This document shows, piece after piece, positions 45,367-52,893 of a stretch of DNA of 59,057 bases (within the stretch, counting starts at the first letter, position 1; every line of letters begins with the position of its first letter). The notes beneath the pieces are model-generated. The model searched no databases. It saw only the letters and a list, made by a program, of their open reading frames with translations, and was not told the DNA's origin. This stretch comes from Desulfomonilaceae bacterium (GTDB taxonomy: Bacteria; Desulfobacterota; Desulfomonilia; Desulfomonilales; Desulfomonilaceae), in contig JAVHLK010000025.1 of NCBI GenBank assembly GCA_031082285.1, positions 1 through 59,057 of the forward strand, given 5' to 3'. The position numbers were made by a program, and so were the translations under genes.

Positions 45367-45939
45367 TCAAGCCCTGTTTTGTACGGACCTGAACGCTTTG
45401 TAGAGTTCCGTATACCGTTTCTGAATGCGTTTGCGGGCGTTGAGTACCGCGTGGGCGTAGCCTCTCGCCGCACCCGGGTGATCGCTGTTGTAGGCACTCA
45501 GTGCAGGGATCACGTACTTGTACGTCTCCAGGTAGTACTTGAACACCTGCACGCCGATGTCGGCATTCGTCTCCACGTGGAACAGGTCCGAATACCTGAC
45601 GCCGAACTTGCGAGCCCATGACGGTGCGTGAATCTGAAACATGCCGCGACAGTTGTAATGATTCACGACGTTCTTCTTGAATCCGCTCTCAATGTAGGCA
45701 ATGGCCATGTACAACCACATGTCGCCGCAGGTTACCCTCCCGAAGTGCCTGTTCCCCGCCTCGGCAATGGCCAAGGAGATCTTTCTGGCCTCGGTGGCGC
45801 TCACTCTTCCTTCGGTCAGTTCAGTGATGATAATGGCACATATGGATATGGCATTGTGATGGACGGTCGCCGCGTTGGACACGGGAACACACATGAGGCA
45901 CACCGCCGTCAGGCATACCAGTGGGACTACTCCATTCAA
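45367..45939 (-). CDS. Exported SLT-type lytic transglycosylase / lysozyme-like protein
   Basis: 190 aa. I take the TTG at 45939 as start because GGAGGG lies seven bases upstream and the next residues form a good signal peptide (NGVVPLVCLTAVCLMCVPVS, then NAA); an ATG at 45972 lacks an RBS. The SLT core has the catalytic Glu84 in MAIAYIESGFKKNVVNHYN, followed by CRGMFQIHAPSW and ALSAYNSDHPGAARGYAHAV (the A-Y-N-x-G-type motif). It would cleave peptidoglycan. Unlike the protein at 156-1172, its active site is intact. Confidence 0.8.
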   Translation of the reverse strand: MNGVVPLVCLTAVCLMCVPVSNAATVHHNAISICAIIITELTEGRVSATEARKISLAIAEAGNRHFGRVTCGDMWLYMAIAYIESGFKKNVVNHYNCRGMFQIHAPSWARKFGVRYSDLFHVETNADIGVQVFKYYLETYKYVIPALSAYNSDHPGAARGYAHAVLNARKRIQKRYTELYKAFRSVQNRA

Positions 45940-45958
45940 AATACACCCTCCCTCGGCA

Positions 45959-46000
45959 GGGAGCCCCGGCATTTATGTTTTCATTGCCGGCGCGGGCTCC
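45959..46000. repeat. GC-rich inverted repeat between two exported-protein genes
   Basis: Outer arms GGAGCCC / GGGCTCC and inner arms CCGGCA / TGCCGG around an AT-rich loop. It lies 37 bases after the stop of the 112-aa gene and just before the RBS of the SLT gene, both on the minus strand. No U-tract on either side, so it is more likely an mRNA-stabilising or attenuating structure than a terminator. Confidence 0.5.
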
Positions 46001-46036
46001 CCGCTTATCCCCCAATAGATCCGGTTCTCAAAGAAG

Positions 46037-46375
46037 CTATTGCTTTGGAAGTTCCGGTTTCTTGGGCACCGGCACGCCGGAACGTTTCGTCGCCGTTCGT
46101 TTCTTGGCCTTGTCCAGGTAGGTGAAGGGGTACTCGATCGGTGCAAGCACGATGCTTGTACAACCCTTCACGATATCCAGACATGGGTTGAACAGGCTGA
46201 ACGTACCCTTCAGCACTCCCCCGATCAGACATTCAGTCTGCTCCAGTGCCGAAACGCCCCCACGGTAAACCTTGTACGCGGCGGAGTCGTTCGACCGGGC
46301 GCCCGCGACGGCCGGGTAGGCCGCCACCACGACGATCGCCAGCGTTAAGGCAATTATTTTCGCCATATTGATCAT
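46037..46375 (-). CDS. Small exported protein
   Basis: 112 aa, ATG with GGAGG eight bases upstream. A signal peptide (IIALTLAIVVVAAYPAVAGA) precedes a short mature chain with two Cys-containing hydrophobic stretches (ALEQTECLIGGVLKGTFSLF; NPCLDIVKGCTSIVLAPIEY). These could insert in a membrane. It ends with a basic Lys/Pro tail. The pattern 'G-x-x-x-x-x-P-F-x-Y-x-D' resembles exosortase-associated or TIGR04073-like small proteins, but I am not sure. A strong promoter lies upstream. Confidence 0.6.
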   Translation of the reverse strand: MINMAKIIALTLAIVVVAAYPAVAGARSNDSAAYKVYRGGVSALEQTECLIGGVLKGTFSLFNPCLDIVKGCTSIVLAPIEYPFTYLDKAKKRTATKRSGVPVPKKPELPKQ

Positions 46376-46408
46376 TGGGAGAACCTCCGTCTACATTTGA
46401 AGTCCGTA

Positions 46409-46438
46409 ATTATTTCACATTTTTGACTGTTTTGTCAA
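46409..46438 (-). promoter_or_regulatory. Promoter of the 112-aa exported protein gene
   Basis: On the minus strand TTGACA (46438-46433), 18-base spacer, AATAAT (46414-46409). The -35 overlaps a small palindrome TTGAC-aaaaca-GTCAA, a possible operator. Confidence 0.6.
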
Positions 46439-46565
46439 GCGTGAAACGGCCTTCACGGCAGCCCTTCGCTCCTGCGCGGACGGAACTCCACGATCGTTAC
46501 CTCATTGCGACTCCGGACGTGAACCGGCGCACGCAATATCGCTGATTGAGCTGCGCGGGAAGACA

Positions 46566-46650
46566 GATTGCGTTCCCGCGTTCTGCGCGGGACTCCGCTC
46601 CTTGCAATGAGGTACTTGGTTCGAAGGCCGCTCGAGACGGATTCCCTAAT
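46566..46650. repeat. Dispersed repeat B, copy 3
   Basis: GATTGCGTTCCCGCGTTCTG, then CGCGGGACTCCGCTCCTTGC and AATGAGGTACTTGGTTCGAA, then GGCCGCTCGAGACGGATTCC. Aligned base for base with 44844-44930 with few mismatches. Same orientation as copy 2. Confidence 0.75.
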
Positions 46651-46714
46651 CCTTTATTTTCCGGCGAGATTGTGTTACAGATAGGTATTATAGCATCACT
46701 ATCGAGGTTCGGTC

Positions 46715-47158
46715 ATGAATGCGAAGATTGCCGTCATCGTGTTGGTGCTGGTGATGGCGGGACACGCGGCCAACGCTCAAACCCCGCCGTTATACGTACC
46801 TCGCCAGGCACCGGCGACGCCGCAGTATGCGCCGGCCGCGGCGCCCCCTGCTCAGCCTGTTCACGTTCAACCCGTGCCCCAACAACCGACTCAAATGTAC
46901 GACAAATCGTACAAGGGGCCGTACAATATGTACGGCCAGCCGGTCATTACGGGGTACCAACGACAACAGAACATGCAACAAGACCAATCACAAATGGTCC
47001 ACAACGGACTCCTCCCGAGGGTACTGCGGGGGGCCGAAGGTCTGGGAGGCTATCTGTGGAGTTACATGCCGGCGCCGGTACGAGGCGTTGGTTCGCCTTA
47101 CGATGTGGCCCCGGGTGAAGCGCAGCACACCGTGACCGTCGTTCCCGGATCCCCATGA
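46715..47158 (+). CDS. Exported Pro/Gln-rich protein
   Basis: 147 aa. Signal peptide (IAVIVLVLVMAGHAANA), then a Pro/Ala/Gln-rich region (PATPQYAPAAAPPAQPVHVQ) and a Tyr/Met/Gln-rich middle (MYDKSYKGPYNMYGQPVITG). The C-terminus has an amphipathic part (LLPRVLRGAEGLGGYLWSYM) and ends in a polar tail. The composition is related to the YGQ-repeat protein and to the small lipoprotein at 45005, so these may be a set of surface or matrix proteins. No known domain. Confidence 0.6.
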   Translation: MNAKIAVIVLVLVMAGHAANAQTPPLYVPRQAPATPQYAPAAAPPAQPVHVQPVPQQPTQMYDKSYKGPYNMYGQPVITGYQRQQNMQQDQSQMVHNGLLPRVLRGAEGLGGYLWSYMPAPVRGVGSPYDVAPGEAQHTVTVVPGSP

Positions 47159-47218
47159 CCGCAATCAGCCGTTTTTTTCGCTTCGCGGTGCAGGCCTGAC
47201 TCTGCCGGATTCCTACCA

Positions 47219-47623
47219 CTACCGTGGACGGATCGTCACCCAATACGTCGCCTCCTGTGAAGCGTACGGCTCCCAAGGGCGCTTGTAGAGAAGCCGAAGC
47301 CGCGTTCGTCCGGTCTTGAGAGGTACGAACACGAGCGTTGCGTGCCCGCCTACCCCAACCCAGTCCTTGGGCTTCGATGCGTCCCGCAGGTACGTCTTGC
47401 TCTTCAATGAAAGAAATTCCTTGTCGTAATCGGCTACCCACTCGAAACCCGTCGTGGGATTCGCCTTCACCGTGATCTCGAACGGCGTGTCGACCACGAC
47501 GGACTTCGTGCGCCCCCCCTCGCTTGCCTCCACGCCCCAGGATACGACCAGTACCGCAAGTATGCTCGCTAAGGCCGCGCACTTCTCCCGAACTCTCATC
47601 TTCCTTGTGATTAACGGGAACAC
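47219..47623 (-). CDS. Chagasin-family (I42) cysteine protease inhibitor, exported
   Basis: 134 aa from a GTG at 47623 behind AAAGGAG; the ATG at 47599 is the alternative. A signal peptide (ALASILAVLVVSWGVEA) is followed by the chagasin fold with its three inhibitory loops: NPTTGFEW (BC loop), GVGGHATLVF (DE loop) and RPWEP (FG loop). All are intact. These proteins block papain-family proteases, and bacterial versions are periplasmic or lipoproteins. The natural target here is unknown; a papain-type protease encoded elsewhere is possible. Confidence 0.88.
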   Translation of the reverse strand: MFPLITRKMRVREKCAALASILAVLVVSWGVEASEGGRTKSVVVDTPFEITVKANPTTGFEWVADYDKEFLSLKSKTYLRDASKPKDWVGVGGHATLVFVPLKTGRTRLRLLYKRPWEPYASQEATYWVTIRPR

Positions 47624-48149
47624 GACGCATCTCCTTTGCTTATATCCGACAGTTCCTTTTCCCTCAGTGTGCCCGCTTTCCTCGGCTCTGTCATCAAGAA
47701 TCTGATTCCCGGATCGTACGACCAAGATGTCGGATCGGTGAACCGCCATGTCCAACAGTCACGACTGAACACGATCGTCCTCGCGATCTCCAGGCCAATG
47801 TTCCTCGCTAGGAAAAGGAGAGAATTTTCAGATGCAGTCCGGGCTGAGCCCGGTGGACAGGCGTTCCCAGGCAGGAGCCTTGGAACGAGAAGTAACGGGA
47901 GTGCCCAGGCTGCGCGAATCGGTGAGGTTTCCCTCAGTGCAGGCTGAATCGTAGGAAGCACCAGCAAACTGATGCAGAGGTGGTAGATCACCTCAATAGC
48001 TGACGGGAAGCCCTTTCTCGAGCATATATTAAAGGCTTTTCTAGGTTTTTGATATAAATAGTTAAACTTCTGCGTTTTTTTCTTGACATTTTCTGAAATG
48101 TAGCTAATCTCCCCAATCACCAGACATCAGAACCCTGAGGGAGGGTGTT
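47624..48149. other. Intergenic region, AT-rich near its right end
   Basis: 526 bases. No gene. The stretch 48020-48110 is AT-rich and contains the promoter of the beta-barrel gene. Confidence 0.45.
48083..48110 (+). promoter_or_regulatory. Promoter of the outer-membrane protein gene
   Basis: TTGACA (48083-48088), 16-base spacer, TAATCT (48105-48110), within an AT-rich block with a T-run just upstream. About 40 bases before the ATG, with GGGAGGG as RBS. Confidence 0.5.
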
Positions 48150-49136
48150 ATGTTAATAAGATCCGAAAAATACTGGTTTCTCTTCGTCATATTCGCCTTG
48201 ACCATCGTGGCCGCAACCGCTTCTCCAGCGGCCGCTGATTCACTCTTCGGCTTTAGCGAAGGATATAAGGGCGTCTCCAAGATCCGGCCGTCCTCCTCCG
48301 AGGACGTGCTGAAAGTGAAGCCCTGGGGCGTGTCGGCAGGACTTCGAGGCTTGTCGAGTCTCAATCCGGCCACTTGGGGTCTCAACTGCTTCCTTCCCAC
48401 TCCGGCGAAGGGACAGTTCATGGTGTATCCCGAGATCCTGTTCGCGAGAATCGGAGGTGAAGCGCGGCGAGGGGTTACTATGACCGGGTTGGAGCAGCCG
48501 CATGTGGATTTCGACGACAACCTGGGATTCAGCAAGGGCGGGCACACCGTGTGGTCGGTAAACGCTCTGTATCAGTTCAGACCCCGTTTCGCCCTCACCT
48601 ACTCATTCATGCCCATGACGATGGAGGCATCGGGGACGTCCTTGACCGGGTTCCAATTCGGCGGCCAGTCGTTCATGGCCGGGGCGCAGTTGAATTCCAA
48701 GTGGGAACGGTACGCCCACCGGGCCGGCATCAACTTCAACGTCATTCGCAGGGCCAATGCGTCCACAAGTCTGTTCGCTCAGTGGCTCTACCTGCAGGAC
48801 AGACTGTCTATTCGCGACGGGGCGGGGACTTCCCCCGGCGTATCCTGGGATGACGACAAGAACCTGGCGGTCTTGGGAATTCGCTTTGACAAATGTCTCA
48901 GGAATTATCGCGGAAACACGCTCGCGCTCAATATCGCGGGAGGAGTGGCATTCCTCGACGACACCATGGGCTATGAGGCCGATGCGGGTCTGAGTTACCT
49001 GATTCCCATCAAGAAGGGGCGCTTCGGATTCGTCAAGGGCGGGTACAAGTACTCGTATTTGAAGAAGGAAAACGATCTTGAGATGTTGGGAACCACAATG
49101 GACGGAGCGTACCTCCAGCTCGGGTTCCTTTTCTGA
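48150..49136 (+). CDS. Outer-membrane beta-barrel protein
   Basis: 328 aa, ATG with GAGGGAGGG upstream. The signal peptide (FVIFALTIVAATASPAAA) is followed by alternating amphipathic strands (VWSVNALYQFRPRFALTYSF; HRAGINFNVIRRANASTSLF; LALNIAGGVAFLDDTMGYEA; FGFVKGGYKYSYLKKENDLE) and a terminal strand ending in Phe (AYLQLGFLF), the usual BAM-recognition signal. Probably 12-14 strands. The family was not recognised. It may be abundant, given the strong promoter and clear terminator. Confidence 0.75.
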   Translation: MLIRSEKYWFLFVIFALTIVAATASPAAADSLFGFSEGYKGVSKIRPSSSEDVLKVKPWGVSAGLRGLSSLNPATWGLNCFLPTPAKGQFMVYPEILFARIGGEARRGVTMTGLEQPHVDFDDNLGFSKGGHTVWSVNALYQFRPRFALTYSFMPMTMEASGTSLTGFQFGGQSFMAGAQLNSKWERYAHRAGINFNVIRRANASTSLFAQWLYLQDRLSIRDGAGTSPGVSWDDDKNLAVLGIRFDKCLRNYRGNTLALNIAGGVAFLDDTMGYEADAGLSYLIPIKKGRFGFVKGGYKYSYLKKENDLEMLGTTMDGAYLQLGFLF

Positions 49137-49361
49137 TCCTGCGAGAGCTTTCTGCGGAGGGACCGGAGTTCGGAGTTGAGATGCGACCCGTTCCCTGTGA
49201 CGCGGACCGTCAATCCGGCACGGGAATCCGCGGCGAGCCCTTGAAAACCCTACCCCAAAGGCGTTCGTGCTCTGATTGAAGGCAGATTGTCACGGTATGA
49301 GATTTGCCGGTTATCCCCTCACGCTCCCCCGAGATATTCCTTTGTGGGATGGATGCCCCCC
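49137..49361. other. Region between the beta-barrel gene and its terminator
   Basis: No gene seen. Probably a long 3' UTR of the beta-barrel mRNA. Confidence 0.35.
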
Positions 49362-49390
49362 GCCCGACCGGGATACCGGTCGGGCCTTTT
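49362..49390 (+). terminator. Rho-independent terminator
   Basis: Perfect 10-bp stem GCCCGACCGG / CCGGTCGGGC with GATA loop, followed by CTTTT. It lies 226 bases after the beta-barrel gene and before the convergent GNAT gene. Confidence 0.85.
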
Positions 49391-49464
49391 GCTTCCACGC
49401 ATCGTACGGACGGCGGCACCGAGACGCCCCTGTGTGGCTCACAGTGAACACTCGACAGAGTACC

Positions 49465-51057
49465 TTACGCGACCCAAACGGATTCCACGTACGATCCCCC
49501 GAAGTCCACGACGATCTTGGGTTGGTTGGCTTCAAGATTCCACGATACGAAAAAGCTGAGTCCTTGCAATAACGGTTCCTCTTCCGGACGGCAGTGCGCG
49601 TGCACCCATTCGGAGCTCTTCCGAACCGTGGTCGTTATCAGCTTGTCCACCTTCACCGACGCGTTCATCGCGCGCAGGGACGGACTGCTTTGCAATTGGT
49701 CAACCGCCTCTTCCCAATGAATTCCTTCCACTTTTCGCCGCAACACGTACGCGTTCCCACGATCTCGTATAATCAAGAGGGGGGGGGTGGTTCCGATTCT
49801 TGCATTCTTCACCCGCATTCCTCTTGTTTCCGATTCGATCCGATGGAGAAAATCCATACGTTTGTGCAATTCGGGAATCATTCGGGCCTGAGCTCTCTCG
49901 AAAATAAAATTTTCGCCTTGGAGGCTGATCTCCTTCAAGCGTGTCGGGTCGAACCCCATGTCGAAGAGGTCCCCTATGGTGAGCGTGTGCGCGGACGATC
50001 TTCCTTGCTCTTCCAACCAGGCCACGAGCCTGGGTCTGCGGTAGTTGGGCAGAGACTCTATCATCCGAGCCGGGTGCTTCTTGAAAACCTCGGGCAGATG
50101 CAGCCAAAGTTCCCTGTCGCCTGCGACAAAAGACGGCTGATCCGCAAGATCACGCGGAGCGTACGACTGTGCCGGCAAAGCTCGGATCTCGGGATGCAGA
50201 ACGATCTGACCGAGCGATTCACCGCCCGTGTACCCGAGGAGTTGCGAGATCCTCCGTTTGAAGCCGAGGAGCTTTGTCACGTACCGTGTGAACATGAACC
50301 TCATCAGGGAATCGGATTCTCCGCTGAAGATTCTCTCCTCGAAATACGTTAAGAGTGCGGAATAGAGATCCTTGAATTCCTCGATGGTGCGTCGGACCAT
50401 GAGTTCGTTGTCGCGCATGTCGATGACGTGTCGCTTGCGCTTGAGGTGGTAGACGAGTTTGGAGATCGCGTCCTTGATCTCTCTTCCCTCGAGGTTGCGG
50501 GGCACGTACGCCATGTAGAGCCCTTCCGCGTCCCTGGGCGTGACGCCTGTGAACTCCTCGACCGGTTTCCAGTCGAGTTTGCGATAGATGTCGTACGTGG
50601 GATCGTCTTGGGGAATGATGTTGTCCAGCAGACCTACCGAGGATTTATCATCCAGGAAGTCTCGAAAGGCTTTGAGAATTCGGTTCCCCAGCCCCTTGTT
50701 GCGGTACGGTGCGGCCACCTCGACGTACACGAGGTAGTAACACGGAATCGGCTTGTTCAGGTAGAGCATGTTCAGCCTGGCGAGGTTTTCGCCGGTTTCC
50801 GCGTTGATCTCAAGGACCTTGAACCCGTTTCGATAGTCTCCGGAGGTGAGACGGTCGATCTTGGCACCAGAAACGGTCGCATCCACCAGGTTCCACAATT
50901 CGCTGAAAAGGTCGGCCACTATGGGCGAATCGGCTGACCGCCGGCGTGCACCTTCACTGATCAAATCTATGAGAGCGAGTCGGTCATTGAGCCCGAGTCG
51001 CTTCTCTTCATGAATGTTGTCGTCGTTGGAGATGGATTCGATTGAAGATGTCCCCAT
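49465..51057 (-). CDS. GNAT-domain fusion protein under apparent Phe/Tyr attenuation
   Basis: 530 aa from the ATG at 51057 with AAAGGACGG upstream. Residues about 95-190 are a GNAT acetyltransferase domain: VYVEVAAPYRNKGLGNRILK has the acetyl-CoA loop R119-N-K-G-L-G124, and DPTYDIYRKLDWKPVEEF is the last strand-helix. The remaining 340 residues are not recognised; they are helical around 215-300 and beta-rich at the end (LSFFVSWNLEANQPKIVVDF). No signal peptide. The N-terminal 90 residues (LNDRLALIDLISEGARRRSA) are acidic and helical. Upstream are a promoter, leader peptide and terminator. I know of no aromatic amino-acid gene with this structure, so the control suggests an unrecognised link to Phe/Tyr or to translation. 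Confidence 0.75.
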   Translation of the reverse strand: MGTSSIESISNDDNIHEEKRLGLNDRLALIDLISEGARRRSADSPIVADLFSELWNLVDATVSGAKIDRLTSGDYRNGFKVLEINAETGENLARLNMLYLNKPIPCYYLVYVEVAAPYRNKGLGNRILKAFRDFLDDKSSVGLLDNIIPQDDPTYDIYRKLDWKPVEEFTGVTPRDAEGLYMAYVPRNLEGREIKDAISKLVYHLKRKRHVIDMRDNELMVRRTIEEFKDLYSALLTYFEERIFSGESDSLMRFMFTRYVTKLLGFKRRISQLLGYTGGESLGQIVLHPEIRALPAQSYAPRDLADQPSFVAGDRELWLHLPEVFKKHPARMIESLPNYRRPRLVAWLEEQGRSSAHTLTIGDLFDMGFDPTRLKEISLQGENFIFERAQARMIPELHKRMDFLHRIESETRGMRVKNARIGTTPPLLIIRDRGNAYVLRRKVEGIHWEEAVDQLQSSPSLRAMNASVKVDKLITTTVRKSSEWVHAHCRPEEEPLLQGLSFFVSWNLEANQPKIVVDFGGSYVESVWVA

Positions 51058-51103
51058 GATCACCGTCCTTTTGTCGATCTCACGTGCCGGGGGCCGCCGG
51101 CAA

Positions 51104-51132
51104 TAAAAAAAGCGGAGCATCTGCTCCGCTTT
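51104..51132 (-). terminator. Attenuator terminator ahead of the GNAT gene
   Basis: On the minus strand AAAGCGGAGCA-GA-TGCTCCGCTTT followed by TTTTATT: an 11-bp stem with a U-run. It lies 28 bases after the leader-peptide stop and 47 bases before the GNAT ATG. Its 5' arm AGCGGAGCA can also pair, 8 of 9 bases, with TGCTGCGCT at the end of the leader frame (51170-51162), giving a possible antiterminator. Confidence 0.85.
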
Positions 51133-51159
51133 GTATTCCGTTATGTCGATCCGTCACAC

Positions 51160-51228
51160 TCAGCGCAGCAGGGCCGTGGTTCTCCTCTGAAAATAAAAAT
51201 AAAAGTAGCTGCGGAACGTGACGCTCAT
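51160..51228 (-). CDS. Phe/Tyr-rich leader peptide of an attenuator
   Basis: 22 codons, ATG at 51228, TGA at 51160-51162, with GAGGG eight bases upstream. Residues 5-13 are FRSYFYFYF, so seven of nine are Phe or Tyr; the rest is MSVT before and QRRTTALLR after. It is followed by the terminator at 51104-51132, the classical layout of pheA or pheST-type leader attenuators. Ribosome stalling at the Phe/Tyr codons would free the TGCTGCGCT segment to pair with the terminator's 5' arm. A ribosome reaching the stop codon would cover that segment and allow termination. Confidence 0.8.
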   Translation of the reverse strand: MSVTFRSYFYFYFQRRTTALLR

Positions 51229-51249
51229 ATCTTTTCCCTCACATCTTTC

Positions 51250-51278
51250 TTTCTATCCGTTTGCAGACGCCTTGTCAA
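51250..51278 (-). promoter_or_regulatory. Promoter of the leader peptide / GNAT transcript
   Basis: On the minus strand TTGACA (51278-51273), 17-base spacer, TAGAAA (51255-51250). The start would fall near 51243, giving a leader of about 15 bases before the leader-peptide ATG. Confidence 0.7.
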
Positions 51279-51525
51279 CACCGCAGCGCAAAAAAATAAC
51301 GACCGTTCGCTCCTGCGGAGCAAGATCTCACCGACCGGTTCGTCCCTGCGAGAGAAGCGAAGCACTCTCAGTGCGAAAACTGCGCGATCGAGCGTGGGCA
51401 CGAGTACGTCCCGCATCCTGCGAAGAGGTCCATCTGCTCACGTCACGGGCCGGTTCCGAATTTCCTTGTGGACAAACGAGCCGCGGCGAGTCAAATATGT
51501 GGATACCTAGAGAGGGGTGGCAACG

Positions 51526-52860
51526 ATGATCGACCCTGTGGCAGTCACACGAGAGCTCCTGGAGAAACGGGCCCCGGGACAGTGGGAAGTGTTTCATCAG
51601 ATTTCCGACACGTTCAAGGTGGAGATCAAGGACGGAAAAGTCGATTCGCTCCATAAGGCAAGGCTTTCGGGTCTCGCGGTGCGCGTCCTGACGGACGGGA
51701 GACTCGGCTTTTCCTACACCTCCGCGTTGGACCCTGCCGGCTTGGAGGAGACCGTCCGAACCGCGGTTTCCATGGCCGGGCACATGGAAGCCGACTCCGA
51801 CACGGATTTCGCCGGCCCCGCGTTGATGCCGAGTCTTTCCGGAGACATTTTTGAGGTTGCCCTCGCCGATTTCCCTGAAAAGGACAAGAGAGAAATGGCC
51901 GAGAGCATTGAACGGACCGCGAGACGACAAGACAAGAGAATCACGACCGTGCGCAAGTCCGGGTATGCCGATGCCGTGACGACGGTGCGGCTCGTCAACT
52001 CTCTTGGCCTGGACGAGTCGGCAAAGGCGGGATTCGTACGGGCTTGGATCGAGCTTATGGCGGAAGAAAACGGCGAACAGGAAATGGGATTCTGGATGGA
52101 ACAGGCGAGGTTGCCGCACGATATCGATGTCGAAGCGGTTGGAATTACCGCGGCGCGCAGGGCTCTCGCCGGCCTTGGAGGAAGGGCCGTACCCTCCGCG
52201 TCCATTCCCGTGGTCATGGAGAACACGGTCGCGGCGGATCTTCTGAGGCTGCTCTCCCACTCCTTTCTGGGAGAAAATCATTTCAAGGACAAGGCCTCGC
52301 CGAGAATTCGGGTGGGCGAGAAACCCTTCTCCGAGAAGGTCACGATTCTGGACGACGGGCTCGACGCTCGGGGCGATGAAGCGTTCCCCTTCGACGGCGA
52401 GGGTTCGCCTTCATGTCGGACCGTTGTGGCTCAGAACGGGGTCGTCACTTCACTCCTTTTTGACCGGTACCATGCGCGGAAGTTCAAGACCGCGACCACG
52501 GGCAATTGCCGACGAGGGAGCTTCGAAAGCTTGCCGGCCGGAGGAATTACCAACCTCTCGATGGAACCGGGCCTCAGAACGCTGAAGGACATCGTCGGCT
52601 CAATAGAACAGGGCTTGCTGGTTACCGATCTGATGGGTCTGCATACCGCGAATCCCATAAGCGGAGATTTTTCGGTCGGAGCTTCGGGGTTCAGGATTGC
52701 CCACGGCAAGGTGGACCATCCCGTCAAGGGCGTGGCCGTCGCGGGCAACCTTATCGATCTGTTCGGTAAAGTGGTGGACGTGGCCGACGACTTTCGCTAT
52801 TTCGGCAATGTGGGTGCGGCGTCGTTCCTGGTGGAGTCGTTGACGATAAGCGGTTCGTGA
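51526..52860 (+). CDS. pmbA: TldD/PmbA-family metalloprotease-like protein (PmbA/TldE type)
   Basis: 444 aa from the ATG at 51526, with AGAGGGGTGG upstream. The PmbA pattern is clear: WEVFHQISDTFKVEIKDGKV near the N-terminus, then the long central helix region, and the C-terminal domain with RTVVAQNGVVTSLLFDRYHA, then TNLSMEPG, and NPISGDFSVGASGFRIAHGK. It lacks the H-E-x-x-x-H zinc motif of TldD, so it is the non-catalytic TldE/PmbA partner. In E. coli the TldD-TldE heterodimer processes microcin B17 and degrades unfolded peptides. The TldD partner is not adjacent. Confidence 0.9.
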   Translation: MIDPVAVTRELLEKRAPGQWEVFHQISDTFKVEIKDGKVDSLHKARLSGLAVRVLTDGRLGFSYTSALDPAGLEETVRTAVSMAGHMEADSDTDFAGPALMPSLSGDIFEVALADFPEKDKREMAESIERTARRQDKRITTVRKSGYADAVTTVRLVNSLGLDESAKAGFVRAWIELMAEENGEQEMGFWMEQARLPHDIDVEAVGITAARRALAGLGGRAVPSASIPVVMENTVAADLLRLLSHSFLGENHFKDKASPRIRVGEKPFSEKVTILDDGLDARGDEAFPFDGEGSPSCRTVVAQNGVVTSLLFDRYHARKFKTATTGNCRRGSFESLPAGGITNLSMEPGLRTLKDIVGSIEQGLLVTDLMGLHTANPISGDFSVGASGFRIAHGKVDHPVKGVAVAGNLIDLFGKVVDVADDFRYFGNVGAASFLVESLTISGS

Positions 52861-52893
52861 ACGCGAATCCGTTTGCACCATGCGCAGGGCGAC

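Larger units (their letters stand above)
46376..46714. other. Divergent intergenic region with promoter and repeat B copy
   Basis: Contains the 46409-46438 promoter (-) and the 46566-46650 repeat. A TATTAT at 46686-46691 could be the -10 for the 147-aa gene, but no -35 is evident. Confidence 0.5.
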
